This document shows positions 1 through 13,950 of a DNA stretch of 64,000 nucleotides, piece by piece (within the stretch, counting starts at the first letter, position 1; each line of letters opens with the position of its first letter). The position numbers and the translations under genes were made by a program. Source of the DNA: Psettodes erumei (Eukaryota > Chordata > Actinopteri > Pleuronectiformes > Psettodidae); contig JAFBJZ010000952.1 of NCBI GenBank assembly GCA_016785225.1, forward strand, positions 7,662,501-7,726,500, given 5' to 3'. The notes under the pieces are model-generated. The model was not told where the DNA came from. It did no database searches and worked only from the letters and a program-made list of their open reading frames with translations.

Positions 1-1740
1 CTCTTCATGATGTTTTGCAAGTAAATGTAGATTACCTAAACAGGATTTACCGAATGACTTTGAAGGATTAGCACTCGAAAGCAGAACTGTCACAAAGGAA
101 CAGTTTAAAACATCAGGACAGGACTAAACAACTTCAAATTAAATATTTGACTAAATTTTGACTTGAATTAGAATAATTTAATTTCATCTGTTTGCACTTG
201 AAATATCTTTGATTTTCCATAAAAAAAAAGTGGAAAAAGCTCTGCTATAAAGAAGTTTCCCAGTGAGGACACCAGCCATTTAGCATCACTTGTCCCTCAT
301 TGTTGTGATGCAGTAGCAGTGCAAAGCAGAGCACTTGAACGGAGATTACCCTTTGAATGGCGAAGCCTGGGTGGTGGCATCGCATGGCATGCTTACAGTA
401 AACCCGGCTGGCACAAGGGATAAGCCGCCGTCTGCGACGATCGCTAGATCATAGATGGCAGACTATAAATTGGTCTAAGCCCGTCAGTGCTTCACGGCTT
501 AGTTCTAACAGTGCTGAGACTGTGGCGACGGCACTGGCGATGCCAAATGGGCTCACCCTCCAGCTAATCCTGCTATCAGGAGAATGAAGACGGGGAGCTC
601 CAGCAGTCATACAGCACGCTGCTTAACAATGACAGGGCTACCCACAGTTCTTCTCAGGACACAAGGCTGCACGTGTTGTCTCTTCTGAGTGAGAGAAGTT
701 TATGTGGTTACTGCTGTAGACTAGATTTGGGATTAAGCTGCTTGACTTTAGAACCAATTAAACAAATTGAAAGATTATGGCAGAAGTATTATTTGCAGTA
801 AGGTCTTTGGGTGAATTGGATTGAATGGCTCACAAAGCTGGTTCGATGTTTGTTCCAGTGGAGTAAACACATGTTTTCATGATGTAACAAAGCTGTAAGC
901 CTCTCCTATTCTTAGTCTGGTGCTATTGTGTGCCGTATTTGACACAGACACACACACGCCCACACATATGCGCACGCTTGCACACAGATATTTTCTTAAG
1001 AGACACAACTGCACAGGCGTATGTCAAACACTTGACAGTGACAGTGTTGGGATTTACATTAAACAGAAAACCACATCAGACCAGCAGGGTCCTCATTTGG
1101 TGGGAGGCCCACAACCCTCCAGTGGCACGAGAAGTGGGACCTTTCATCTAGATTTGTGTTGATCCTGACAACACAGCAACAACCAAAGGGGTGACTTTCA
1201 TTCATGCTCAGCAAATCAACTGCCTGGCGCACACTCTGTGCAGGCACGTGGAGGAGCTACGAACCTGACGCCTTTAATGAGAGCTAAAACAAAGCTGACA
1301 CAGTCTGTTCAAAAGGCAAAATCCTTGGAGCGCAGAATGGTGTGGAGTCCCTGTGTAAACAGACAACAAAAGCATTTGTTTTGGGAGCCAAGGGATATAT
1401 TACATGAACACATGGCAGATCGTAGCTGCAAATCTGCAGGGATTGTGTTTCCTAAACCCTGGTAGGTCCAGGGCACGAAAAGTGTGACTACACAACACCA
1501 CTAATCCTTGCTAGCACACACTGTATGCAATGCCCCCACCTCCTCCTTCAGGCTCCAACTTAGTACAACCTCCCTCAGAGCAACCAGCACCCCCACATAC
1601 AATGTGCTGTGCATGTAGCTGTTCAAGTACTCAAATACATACACAGTACAGTAAACAACTTCCCAGGGACTTACATCAAACTTTTCATTATGTAACAGAT
1701 ACTTACTCTTTTTTGAGTCATTCTACATCATACGTCCACC
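1..1740. other. Left flank, no gene recognised
   Basis: I see no convincing exon or RNA gene here. Short open frames at 920-1162 and 1238-1465 show no domain, and the first is partly built on a CA-rich stretch near 945-985. If the candidate minus-strand leader exon at 1746-1813 is real, this stretch is the start of that gene's first intron. Confidence 0.5.
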
Positions 1741-1745
1741 TCTAC

Positions 1746-1813
1746 CAGAGGCCCGAGGCAGCTGCACTACAAATCCACAGAAAAAGTACGGGACCTTTCC
1801 AGGACAGAATCAT
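1746..1813 (-). CDS. Candidate signal-peptide first exon of a divergent minus-strand gene
   Basis: On the minus strand an ATG at 1813 with G at -3 opens MILSWKGPVLFLWICSAAAS, then G-L. This is a good secretory leader: a basic n-region (WK), a hydrophobic core (PVLFLWI) and a small-residue c-region (SAAASG). Coding then meets a plausible donor, CTCTG|GTAGAGG, after 22 codons plus 2 bases; without splicing the frame stops two codons later. The 5' side, toward higher coordinates, is GC-richer, as expected for a promoter. The leader resembles contactin leaders in layout, but contactin first introns are phase 1 and this one would be phase 2, so I name no gene. No second exon can be tied to it inside the window. 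It could be a chance ORF. Confidence 0.3.
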
Positions 1814-1849
1814 TCCAACAGCTCTCTCTCTGAACCAACATCTCTGACA

Positions 1850-2165
1850 GGTCCTCCCTCCGCCGCCACCTCGCTTTGCTCCTCTCCTGGGGCACGGACA
1901 CGCCTCCCTGCCCGCCCCTACATGCAACCCGGCTAAAGGAGCGGCAGGAGACTCACTGAAGTGACATATGTCGCCAAAGCCTCTCACTCGGCAAAGAGGT
2001 TCTCTAAGCCTGTGACAATGAGTGGGACAAAGCCTGCAGTGCGGGGTTCCTCAGTGAGCATTTAAGAATGGGCGGAGGGGAAGTCCCGGCATGCCCCCCC
2101 TTCTCACTCACTTACTCTCTCACTCTTTTTCCTTGATCCCGCCATCCTGCTGTCCGCGAACTAGG
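1850..2165. promoter_or_regulatory. GC-richer, CpG-bearing block, possible promoter
   Basis: This block is clearly richer in GC and CpG than its surroundings. It holds a GC-box-like GGGCGGAGGGG near 2070 and a long CT-rich tract (about 2095-2135). It lies immediately 5' of the candidate minus-strand leader exon at 1746-1813, so it may be that gene's promoter and 5' UTR. No TATA box is evident. The promoter role is inferred from composition and position. Confidence 0.3.
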
Positions 2166-2174
2166 CGCGTGCAT

Positions 2175-5100
2175 TTACACCCGGCTTCGTCTCACTGATT
2201 TTAATGCAATGTGTCTTAGCCACATTGAAAAGGGCAGGGAGTCATCTTCTCTCAGAGGGCCAGAGCTTTTGTGGAAGTGTACTTCCATTTCCATGCAGTG
2301 CTCCAGGGTATTGATAGATGGAGGCTTGGGAGAACTTGCCTGACGTAGACACCATGCTATTGATGAAAGACTACTACAGTCTTTAAATACTTTTATTTTC
2401 CTCACTCTCTTCTCACTTTTCCTTTTCCTTTCCAATTTTCTCAAGGTTTTTTTTCTCTTTCTTTTTTCCATGGAAGCATAGCACCATCTTATCTGGAGAA
2501 ATGTAAAAAATTATTCCATTCAAATTGTTCAAAGAATTTAAATGTGCCTTTTATGTAGAGGTCTCCATTATGTACTGTAATTCTTTCAATCGGACCCATT
2601 AATTTACTGTAGAAAAGAACCAAAGAACTAAAGAAATTGAGTGTCTTCTTTGCTTCTATCTTGTTTTTGTATTTACTTATTACGTCAACCAGAAAGATTA
2701 AATTTTTATTCTCTCCTACATTGTAACTTTTAAAACCATGACTGTCTCAGACTTGCATGCAATCCAGCCTAAAGTCACCATGAGGGCAGAGTGGCTGGAC
2801 ATAATTACACAGTCCATTTAAGATTGTTGTCATTATCTCAAATTGATCTTTTCCATGTTTAGGAGAGCAGAGCTCCTGTAAACACAGAGAAAGAAACCTG
2901 GAGGCAAAAGCCTAACAGACTTGCAGGTTCACTCAGAGCTTGACATGCCATGCCGACACGAGACCACGTGCACAAAAGATTAATGAAAATCGAAAAACAA
3001 CAGCTGTAACATGACCAAATATGCATCGTAAAGACCTAAGTTAACACACACAGAGTCACCTGCAGTAAGAACTCAGACGAGCAAAGTAGAATAAATCAAA
3101 CAGTCACTAAAAACATTAGATGATGTATTTAACTAACATATGTTCACTCATGTCTTTGAAGAAGCCTCTCCTAGAAGTGGAGCTTTGTTCATTCACATAT
3201 TTGTGACCTGCCCTGTCAGTCTGATGTTGACAGTTTCTTCTGTCTGTGTGTCAATAAGACAACTCAATGTAGATGGGTTGCTGTGTAGAGTTCTGAATTT
3301 TGGGGACTTTTTGTGGATTATTCTTGTACAAATAAAAAATAACTTTATAATTTAGCATGACAATAATAGGTAACATGCTGACATACCCATCTGGATGGGA
3401 CCAATTGTTTAATTGTAATGAATAAATTCTTTCTGACATACAATGAAATAAAAAAACATTCATGAGAATGCGCAGGATTCAGGTCATGGCTCTCAGGTTT
3501 TTCAGGTTGCTTGTTAAACTAACCCGAACGTTAAAACAAATAAGAGACAACGTAACTGTGAATTCCAACCTCATGTCTCAGCCGACAACTCAGTCCACTG
3601 TGATGTCGGACTGAAAAGGCTGCCCTGCCCCTTGCTTTTGTCACCATGATTTCCCTCCTCTACAATCCTTGCCTCCGGTGCTTTCTGATAATTACCAGGT
3701 GTTTACTTCTGTCTTGATGCCGAGCTCACAAATACGCAGTGATTACAAGATGCTGTGCCGTCCATGCAAACCTATGAGAAGCTTGACATACTGCAACGTG
3801 AGATTCCAACTTGGTTAAAAGAACTGTAAAAAATATGAGCGCATGTGTGTAATGAGTATAATCAAAGAGAGAACGGATGTCCACCGGGGACACGCCTAAG
3901 ACTGCACTGTAACTGTCACAACAGCAGCTGAGGTTGTGCGACCCATTGTTGTCATATACACTCTGACACATAGTTTGATTTCAGTGAGAACAAGAACCCA
4001 TGGAACAACGCAACGTGTAGATGACTCAACAGTACGACTCAACAAACCTTTACGCTTTACATCCCCGAAAAAATGCATCACGACAAGCTTCTGTCATCAA
4101 GGACAATGATGGATGGGGTTTCAGACATCAATAAACGTCTGCTGGGACTGACAGAGAGGAAGCCAGCCTTAAGACAAATTGTAGTCCCTGACAAACACTG
4201 GAGAGCTTCTACTGTACACACAAAAAGCTTTTCCCCTCTACTTTGTTTTATCAAAGTACACAAACTTATTTAAACTTATTTAAACTCAATGAGCTGGGGC
4301 CATTTAAGGACTCATTCTTTAAGTGTTATAGTAAAGAATATATAATTTAAATGAATATTAATATTAAAACCGGTTCTGAAAGGTTTGTTTTTAGTCAGTT
4401 TTGGGATCAGCAGAGCAAAACCTCAAACCCACATGTGACAGAATTGTGGTTTTGAGAATTGCGTCTCTGAATGTGTGCCTGCTGACTAGTTTGTGCGTAG
4501 TAGCATTGATGTGTTTGCGAGCCCATATTATGACTCGATGTTAGCATGTTCGTGACACAAATCATTAGGTCCCTATGATTGCCCTGCTCGTCAGTCGCTG
4601 ATATTAATTTGCGAATCAATTTAAACAACAGCTGCATTGAAGTAGTGTCAACAACAGGAACATCCTATCGTCCTCCCGACATCTCAGTGATTGTAACAGA
4701 ATTGTTAAGTATCAAATACAACGACCAAGTCTTTCAGGGCCTAATAAATTCAGTTACAGTGGAGTGGATAAACTATGTCATAAAAATAAATAAACAAAGC
4801 CGTACTTTTAAAATATACAGTATAGTCTCACGTGCAGTTTCTCTCTGTGCCAATGAGAAAGAAAACATCTGGTGTTTCCAGTTCTCTTCGCAACTCTAAC
4901 ATTTCCAATTCTCAGTGACATACCACTGGGGCTAAGCAGCCTGTAGCATCATTTGTCTCCAAACACATCATCTTAAGATGGTTAAGGTCATCAAACAGCA
5001 GCTCTCCCTACCTTTAAGGTCATTGCATCTTTTCGTCATTACTCGTCGGTGCAGTTGCTTGACTCTCCCTCTCCGTTTCAGTCCCCCGGGCGCTTGGACA

Positions 5101-8100
5101 AACTTGTAATCATGCGACTCTGGAAGCCACACAAACAGCTCTGAGACAAACATCAAATGCATCCACATCAAACCTGTGCTTCCAGTATTACGTAAAGCGT
5201 CACTTTTCCAATGTATTCCTGGTTTGCTTTAAAACTTTTATCCTGCATAACAGGTTTAAATCAAAGGTGGCATAATCTCATATTTCACGACAAGGACACT
5301 GCAAAGTACCTTAAATGCCTGTGTTACTCTCACAGTGCACGTGCACGGTGTGGAAGTTTGTAGTGGTCTGTCACTCATTAAAGGGCCACCCAGCTCACTC
5401 AATTTGGGTTTAAGTCGCCTCCACACTGGCACATAATAGTTTGTGGAACCACATGTGAAGGGTTGCCCTTTAAACAGCAGCAAGCCTGGCACACAGGCAG
5501 TTGACACGCCAATACAACCTTAAACTCCTGATATCAAAACACAGACTTGTTTTGGGTGTTCCCTTAAAGTTCCCATCCTCCACCACTTCACAGGCTTTTT
5601 TAAAAAATATTTCCTGCCTCACATAAAATGTGGAGTTACGATAATAAACTATGACAAAAGACTTACGTCCAAAAAAGTCAAAGTCCGCTGAGTGACACAG
5701 CCTGGAAAACAACATGAATCACTATAGAAACTTGTCCCTTGTAGAGGTGAAGAGTGACAAAGAGCGGCATTCAGGAGCTTAATCAGTTTTCCACAGCTTG
5801 CTCCACAGTGTGGAGACAGTGTGGAGACAAGCGGTCACACTCAACTTCCTCCCCTCACGCACAGAGGCCACGAGAAGACCTCTTCACACCTTCCTTCACT
5901 GTGGCACAGAGAGGCAGATAAGCGAGCAGCGCTGCGCTCCAACCTAAGCTGGTAATTAGTTTAAGGGATAATCTTGAGGGCCTAAAGTGGTATTTGGTTG
6001 GGTTGGTGGAGTCTTTTTTTAAGAGGTTCAGTGAACGGAAGAAATGTTGATTCAAAACTGTTGTTTCAGTCCATTCTGTCAGTATTTCAACCAGAGCTGA
6101 ATTTGCAAAATTTTGACTCACGCCTGTGTCTAACTGTCATTTATACCAGTAGCCCATAACAACATTTACTGTAAGTCCTAACCCAATTCTATCATCATAT
6201 TGGTCCATCCATCCTTTTTTTTACATTCACATACATACTTAGTATATTTCAAACGTCATTGTTTGAAATACATTAAGCATCCATCTGGTTTGATGCTCAG
6301 GGTTGAGGAGCTATAAATACAACACTGGCACAGTGTGCATGAGTCTGTGTGCGCACGCGTGCGTGACTGCATGTCTATTTGTGTGCGGGATTAGCAACAG
6401 AAACGCAAGACGAGGCTGCGTGAATTCAGTTGATGAAACTCGTGTTTAACAGGGATTTCTCCTCATAAATTGTGCAAAATAAAATACAGAAACAAAATAC
6501 TATTTGTTTAATCGGTCAAGTCAGTCAAGAGCGGTCTACTTGGTGGTGATGGATATTGTAACAAACACATTAGCCGCTCATATCCAAAACCAAAAGCCCA
6601 TTCTTGCATCCATACATAATGGAAGTAAAGCTGTAGTTGAGCCAATGGGCAGGCCTACAATCAGCACACCTGCTGACACACTTAACGTCTCTCATCTGGC
6701 CATTCTTCTCATAGCTGGGAAGAAAAGAAAGAGCTTGCAGTAAACAGCCCAGCCATGCAGCCACAGAGACTTCATTGTACTTACAGACAAGTTGGGATGA
6801 ATGCCATTTTGTGATTTTTTGGAAATACCAGCTGTTGTTCAATCCAGGGGATTACCGTTCATCCCAAAAGTGCTCAGACACAAAAAGTAAGAGCGGGAAC
6901 CTGCCCGATCCTGCAGCGTGCACACACCGCCGCGGACACGCTTTCTCCCATCCTGCCTTTTAAACACTTAAAACACAGCAAGCGGATGTCATTCCTCAAG
7001 CTTTGGGTAGATTTAAAAGCAAAGGGGAAAAAAAGACAGAGCTTCCCATAACTTTGAGGGGGGAAAAAAGAAAGCATATGTGTCTTGCTTCAGCACCTGC
7101 AGCCTCGACAGAAAAGGAAGAAGAGTAATGCTTCCATCTTTACATCTGATTGCATGTATGAAGAGCATCTGGGCCTGTGCTGTAATCCCATAAATGTGTG
7201 TGACATTAAGAGGCATCATGCATAATCTGTGCAGATTAAAAAACCCAATGCCGTCTAATCATCTGAAATATGGGACAATCATTTTAAATGGTGACAGTGC
7301 ATCATAGTACTCTTCAAATGTGAAATAGTTTTAACAGCTGTAAATGGAATGAAGGGGAATAATAATTTTAAATCTTGACAATTAATTGCTGAAATCTCCT
7401 TCATTAACTGCATGCTTTCGGGGGGGCAGCAAGCACAAATTGACTGGCATCTACTGCATTTATGAAATCATCCCACTTGTGAGAGAATCAATCATGAGAA
7501 TAAAATATTTCTCCACCCACAGGTGATGAGCTGGCAACCAGTGTGTTCAGAGGCATGTGCTGAAACATGTCAAGAGAACGGGGCTCATGAGTCACCTCGC
7601 AATGCATCCTGAAAACTATTTCTTAACATCGCTACATCCGCAGAAAGCTTGGACAAGGGCTCACAACACAAAATGAATCAAGAAAAATGGAGGAATTATA
7701 ATGTGTAGTGAGTAAAAGAGACCACTTATTTGAGAGTCATGTCATCAATGTCAATCAATCAGTGAGAAAAGTTAACACATCGGGTTCGTCCTGATATTAG
7801 AGGGGCTGATGGTAGATAAAATGAGCTACTTTGACACCACTAAGAGCAGCTAAGGCTTTTCATGAGCTGCTTCTGGCAACTGACTCCAATTTCCTATTTC
7901 CTGCTTTTTTTAAAACCTTCTTTGCCCTGCGATGGCTCAGAGCCAGCGGCGCTCAAGGAGACCCATCAGCCTGGTAGGTCTAAATTGCACTTGGGACAGC
8001 CACCATAGGAGTTGTACCTTGGATCACTCTGTGTGAGTGATAGCCTCACTACTGTCTAACATAGTCCCATGACAGGGATGCCCCTGTGAAAGTGTCAGGG

Positions 8101-11100
8101 CATTGCTTCATTAGCATTTCTGGAACACCATGAATGAAAGTGTTTGTTCTGGTCTGTGCGCCCAATTGAAAGGGTTCATTAAAGAGCATTTTATGGGTTC
8201 CGCTGAGTTGGGTCGGAAGTTTAGGAGCTGGTGGATGGAGGAAAGTGCCAGCGTGATGACAAAAAAATAATGTTCTGAAGGAAATGATGGCCCAAAACCA
8301 ATCTGTATGCAGATGATAAACAGCTTGATGTCTTTCTGTGTGTGAACAGGTGAAGCTCCATAACAAGTGACAACATCAATCACGTTAATATATGTTTCAG
8401 CGCAGAGTCTGAACATGCTGGCAGGCTGTGATTAAACTCAGGGTTGCGGGTCTCACATTCAGAGCCAAGTATCAACCAAAGGTTGTTTACTGTGAGTCAG
8501 ACATTGCAACACCCCCCTTGGCAACTCTGCTGACAAATAATTATTACATATCTTGGTTTTACACATACAGGTACTGCTGGAGAAAGTAGAACCTATTATT
8601 ACAACAGTGGCGGAAATCTTGAGAGTGAAAAATTAGTAACAACAAATGAACACAAAAAGCCTGTTGGGGTACAGTATTGCTTATAGTGTTGAGAAGTGCT
8701 AAACCTTGTTGTTTTATACAAAAAGCAAAATGTGGCCACTAAGTTAAAAGAAATTATGAGATGCAGTTATTATGAATCATCTCTGCCATAAATCATACCT
8801 GTGACAATGGTGACATTGTCATAAGGGTATAAATTTAATCATGTCTTTATTATTGAGGGTTTACTTCAAGGTGGTATTATACTGGACTATATTATATTGA
8901 GAGGTGTTTCTGGGCAGAATAATATAACACCACCACAAACCATTTACAACATTAACTTCTCGACAGTGTCAAAACAACCCAAGGCCGTAATACACAAAGA
9001 AGTGTCCAAACACAGTGGAGGACAATGACATGGAGGTCCATTCCTCTGCCAAGTATATTTATTTTTTTAACACCTAGGAGTGCACTATCACCGGTATACA
9101 AGGATCACTTACCACATATAAATAAACTGCTACGGTTGCCTGAGTAACCCCTCAGGCACAAGAATAATGACACTGCTTTAAAAGTTCCAGGGTAACTAGT
9201 CCCTCCTTTTTTGGCCAACAAAAATAAGCTATTGCGCACTGACGTCGAGAAGGAACCCATGTGACTTACAAACAAACGGTTATCTGAAGGAAATGATCAA
9301 GCTGCCCCGTCTTTATCTATTCGCTGGAATGAGGCATATCAGATAAGCAGGGAGATGCATGCTGCATCGCTCCCTCTACATGTCAGCATAGCTGGTTATC
9401 AACACCTGGCGTATAGACAGAGAGGAAAACAACAATAAAATGTTATGTGTAAGATAACTGCCAAGAAGGCCGTGACCCAAAGAAAGGATGAAAGTTAGCA
9501 GAAGCGAGACAGACAATAAACACACCGAAAGATGGAAGGGGCAGAGAGTTTTGGGGGGGTTAACGTAAGGCACAGGAGAGAGAAATCCATGGGAATTCAG
9601 CTCATTAGCATATGAATCAAATTCCAGCAGCAGGAAAAGACAGACGTTCAGCTCAGAGCCCGTTGTTTGGAGTACCAGCAGCAGATGAGCAAAAGCATTG
9701 CACTGGATGACCAGGGTCAAAGTTAATTCTCCAATATTGTGCTACAAAAGTAAAGTGATTTCAGATGCCTGGGGAAAATATCAAAAAGATTAAAACAACA
9801 TATTTAGTTATTGCCAAAATTATTATTCAAGAAAATAATCAGCAGACTGATTGAAAATTAGCGATACAGATCCAGATGATGACAGTGATCCATTTTTGGT
9901 CGCTGTATACGAAAATTGATCAATTTTTAAATAGTAATCTTTTTACTCTTCTCCTACACATTTATTCTGCAGCTATAGTTACTTGATTTTGCTTAAATGG
10001 AACATATCAGTATATAAACTGATAAGAATGAATGCTGAATAGTAATCAATGTATGTATACATGAATGAATACTTTTGACACCATATTTAGCTGATGAAAT
10101 TTTCAACCTTTGTTCAAATAAAATATTGAATTCCAGACTTTTACTTATAAATCAAGTTCTTTTTTTCATTGCTATACTGCTAAATTGACTGAGGTTAAGA
10201 TCTAAATGCTTCCACCGGAGCTGTGCTTTGTATCTTACAAAAAATCCAGGTACACTGTGGACATGCCTCAAACATCTTGGGTTTGCCGGTACACATCAAA
10301 ACAATAGACCCCGTCTGAAAATAGCATTTGGTCTGTGCAAACACAAATGATGAAGGTGCTTATTTGCAGTAAAGGAGAGCAAACCACTCGGCGCTCACAA
10401 CTGGTCACTCGAGACGCATGTGGAGACACAGTCAGATGTCAGGTGTGAATGGGCGTACTTAGAGCCGCCCACCTGTGATTGGATCACGCATGACATACGT
10501 TCGTGCTAGGTATGAAGAAGGCCAAAGACACATGTTTCGAGCCTTCGAGCTCTTCGTTTCTCAGCAGTGGTGGGGACCTGTCGTGGCCCATGCGGTTCAT
10601 CCCAGCCTTAAAGCAGGGTAACATGTATGAACAGGGAAACTGTGCGTCATGGCAAAATTCTTCACTCCTGTTAAGCACGGAGGACTACTTGCCATTATCA
10701 TTTCCACGCACGAGTCCTCTGTACAGTCATACTGAGTTTTCATTCCGTGACATGCGCTGAACACACCCATCTGACGTTTGTGTCTTTCTATGAAGTTGAG
10801 CACCAAAACAAAACAGCATTTGCAACAATCCCCCTGATAAATCTGCAGGAGGTGGATGAGGGTGGACAGAGGATGTTTACTTCACAGTTTGGCAACAGGG
10901 ACACACTCTCAACAAGGCCATGTGCTGTATATGTCACAGTTTATTTCAGTATTTCTGTCTCAAAGTGAGTGCCCCGAAAGAGGGGTTTCAACAGAGGGGG
11001 CACTATTCAAAGGCAAGAGTCCAGATGAATGGCGTGAAGTGTATGTCAAGTGCCAGCAGACCATGTTACGCACTCGCTGGGAGGAATGCGGTCTATTGTC

Positions 11101-13940
11101 AATTGAACTTGTATAAAAGCTCCTGAAAGTGCAGCGCAGGGTGGGGGGTGGTGGTGGCGGGGTCAGAGGGAGGCTGAGGACAGCATACGTGACCGCCCTC
11201 AGAGCCAGATCATCCCGCTCTTCTTGTGCTCACTGGAGACACTTCAGTTGCTCCAATTCGAACAGGGTGCAAAGTTATTTGTGCCCCCTGTGTGAGGCGC
11301 TGATTTCACCCAGCAGTTGTTGGCTGGAGCGGTCGTGACCTTCCGGTTGTTAGGAGCAGCCAGAGCCAAGGGGCAGAAAGCCAGACACCATGGTAACAAG
11401 ACTGTGGTTATCGACAATGGAAAGATTTGCTGAGAATCTTAAGCAAATTTCCACAGGATACAAGCCTAATCCAATGTCGGGTGACAGTTAGACACTATCA
11501 AATCTGTCAACAAATATTTTATATAGGCTGACAGGACAGGCGGGCTGAAGACGCAATCAGTTTCTGACAGTGACCCCTCTATTTTAAACCGCAGCGTTGA
11601 CTGTGGTGAGTCCCTGTGCCGGTGACTCCTGTAAATATTTCACAAGCATTCCAAACGTGTAACTGGCTGTTCTCGGAGCGCAGCAGTAAAGTTCCTCACC
11701 AAATACGACTGTCAGTGCTCAGCCTGTTTAGTTTCTCTTTCATGGTCATCTTCTGATCAAAGCCAACCAAGCCTCATTAAACCTAGGAAAGGGATTCCTG
11801 CATGCCCTTTTATAGCACAGAAGCAGGGAGTTACTACACAAACTAATGCTCACAGCAGGAAAGACCATGGGAATGCCACCGCAGAGCCACCTGCCATCCT
11901 TCATCAGACATAAAAATTCTCCTTTAGATTCTTTATTAGTTTTGCACTGGGGGCTTGCGTGCAGATGATGGATAGTGCTGCCGTACTGAAGAACAGACGT
12001 AACACAAAGAGATACAGTAAGGCCAATGCGAGACGTTATTTAAACACGCAAAGATAAATTATGACACTATGTTTCTGACAGCTGTTATTTTCCACTCTCA
12101 GGAGCAGATTCAGAAGTACACAGACTGCATAATTTATTCATGCGTGCAGCATTCTCGCATTATCTTCATAAACAGTACTTAAACACTTAATCCACATGAA
12201 TACCTTCCCTGAGACTATTGATATGTAAAATAAGTCATTATGGTGCTTCCCCAGAAAAGCAAACAATCACATTTTCATTCTTTTCTGCAGGTGTCAGAGA
12301 TATTTTGTCGTCTTTTCCATCTACTTCAAAACCCTCTTTGCATTCAGCTCCCCAGTTGAAACGTTGGTGGTAATTTGCGAATGACAGTGAAATTGTGTTG
12401 TGTAATGTAGATGTCAATTTAGTCTCCGTTTCGACAGCTGCATTAAGAGAGCTTGGCACGTTACGTAACTACTGACGAGAGCACGTAAGTGAGCATCTCG
12501 CCAAAATAAATATTTTAACCCAAATGTCTCTTATCGTGTTCATTTCTCATTATAAAACATTGTATATTTTGTGTAAATCTCACCCCTGGACCCAGAGGAA
12601 TATCAGGGTATGTGTGCCTGTTGAACAGCTTTTATGCTTCGCAGTGATGTGAAACCTTTTAATTGCGTTATACTAAGCAGGTGACTGTCAGTCTGAAGTT
12701 GTGAGTACACGTTAGACTTTTTTGGCATCAAATGTTGTAATTTGGTATGTCTCCCTTCCTACACTTTCCAATTAAGGGAACCTCCAACCGTGTCTGCCTC
12801 GTCAATAAAGTTCCAACATCACAGACATCAATTCCCAGTGGCCTTTAGCATTAGATGAAAACAAACCCACACATTTAACAATCTGAAGTCTGCTGGAAGT
12901 GACGGAAGTTCTTCTGCGATGCACAGTTTATTCTATCTATCCAGTAAATTGATTTTATTAGGTCACTCTTTCATGCAAGCAGTGGCATGTTAATACCATA
13001 ATGCTGTTTACTATGAGTGACTGGCATGGAGTCTAACTATCCCCAGCACATTACTGACTAAGTGTCTAAGGAACTCACCCCCTGCCTGGTAAGGCTCTTA
13101 CACTGCACTAGCTGCTCCTAATGGATAACAATGAGCTGCTCAGGTGCTGACAGCAGCTAAATATACTCTGTTCTGTCACGACACATTTGGCCACGTTCCA
13201 AATCCCTCCAGTGCAATAAACAATACCAGCATGTTGCATGAATATGCTTGCACCATTATTACATAACATAGCGTAAAATGTATTCCACAAAACTTTAAAA
13301 GTTACGGAGGTGTTTACCCCCCCTATGTAAAGTCAGAGCTGAAAGATTACTGTAAAAACTCCTCCAACAGGCTCCAATTATACAATTACACAGGTTGCTG
13401 AGACATAATTATGTCTCCTTTTTCTCATGAAGCCAGACGAGATAGGTGGAGACAGCATGCCTGGCATGTGGCAACACATGCTGGATATAACTGCCGCAGG
13501 ATGACAGAGCGTGCAACCACTTTAAAAGTAGTGGGAAGTGATTTACTGGTCAAACTTTTTACATTCATGTTCTCTCACTGTTACCACCAGGGAGCTATTT
13601 GACTTGGGAAGTTTTGATTTCCATTTCATGATGTCAAAGTGTCCTGACATTTCCAGTGTGAATCCACTCTCTGTTTGTATTTAAGCCCTTGCGTCGTAAG
13701 AAGTGCACTCAGGGAAAATACTAACCTTGTGACATTTAGAATTTATCATCCTTTCTTGGCCTGCAATAAACTAGAAAATGAAGACGAGCCGTGCATGCGG
13801 CAGGTTCAGTTCATACTTGTGGGGAACCCTTTAGTCTGTGGTATTATTCATGTCTACCCACTGAGTTTCTTAAAGAGGTATTGGGTTTAAATCTTACACT
13901 GAGGAAGGGAGAGCCTGAAATGTCTGTGTGTTAAGGTGGA
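2175..13940. other. Gene-free intergenic stretch
   Basis: I find no exon, tRNA, rRNA or recognisable transposon gene. The open frames are short, overlap on both strands and carry no domain. The sequence is AT-rich. Small features are a tandem AACTTATTTA duplication at about 4262-4285, an alternating CG/TG stretch near 6340-6365, and a slightly more CpG-rich patch at about 10.38-10.6 kb with an inverted CCAAT (GATTGG) near 10480. Regulatory elements could be present but cannot be read from one sequence. Confidence 0.6.
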
Positions 13941-13950
13941 GTTAAAACGT

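Noticed and set aside
1746..1813. Reading the minus-strand leader as a second contactin
   Set aside because: The layout resembles contactin leaders, but the donor is phase 2 while contactin first introns are phase 1, and no Ig exon follows inside the window.
10380..11340. Somewhat CpG-richer region with several short plus-strand frames
   Set aside because: No domain, no exon chain and no clear promoter motif beyond one inverted CCAAT; too weak to annotate.
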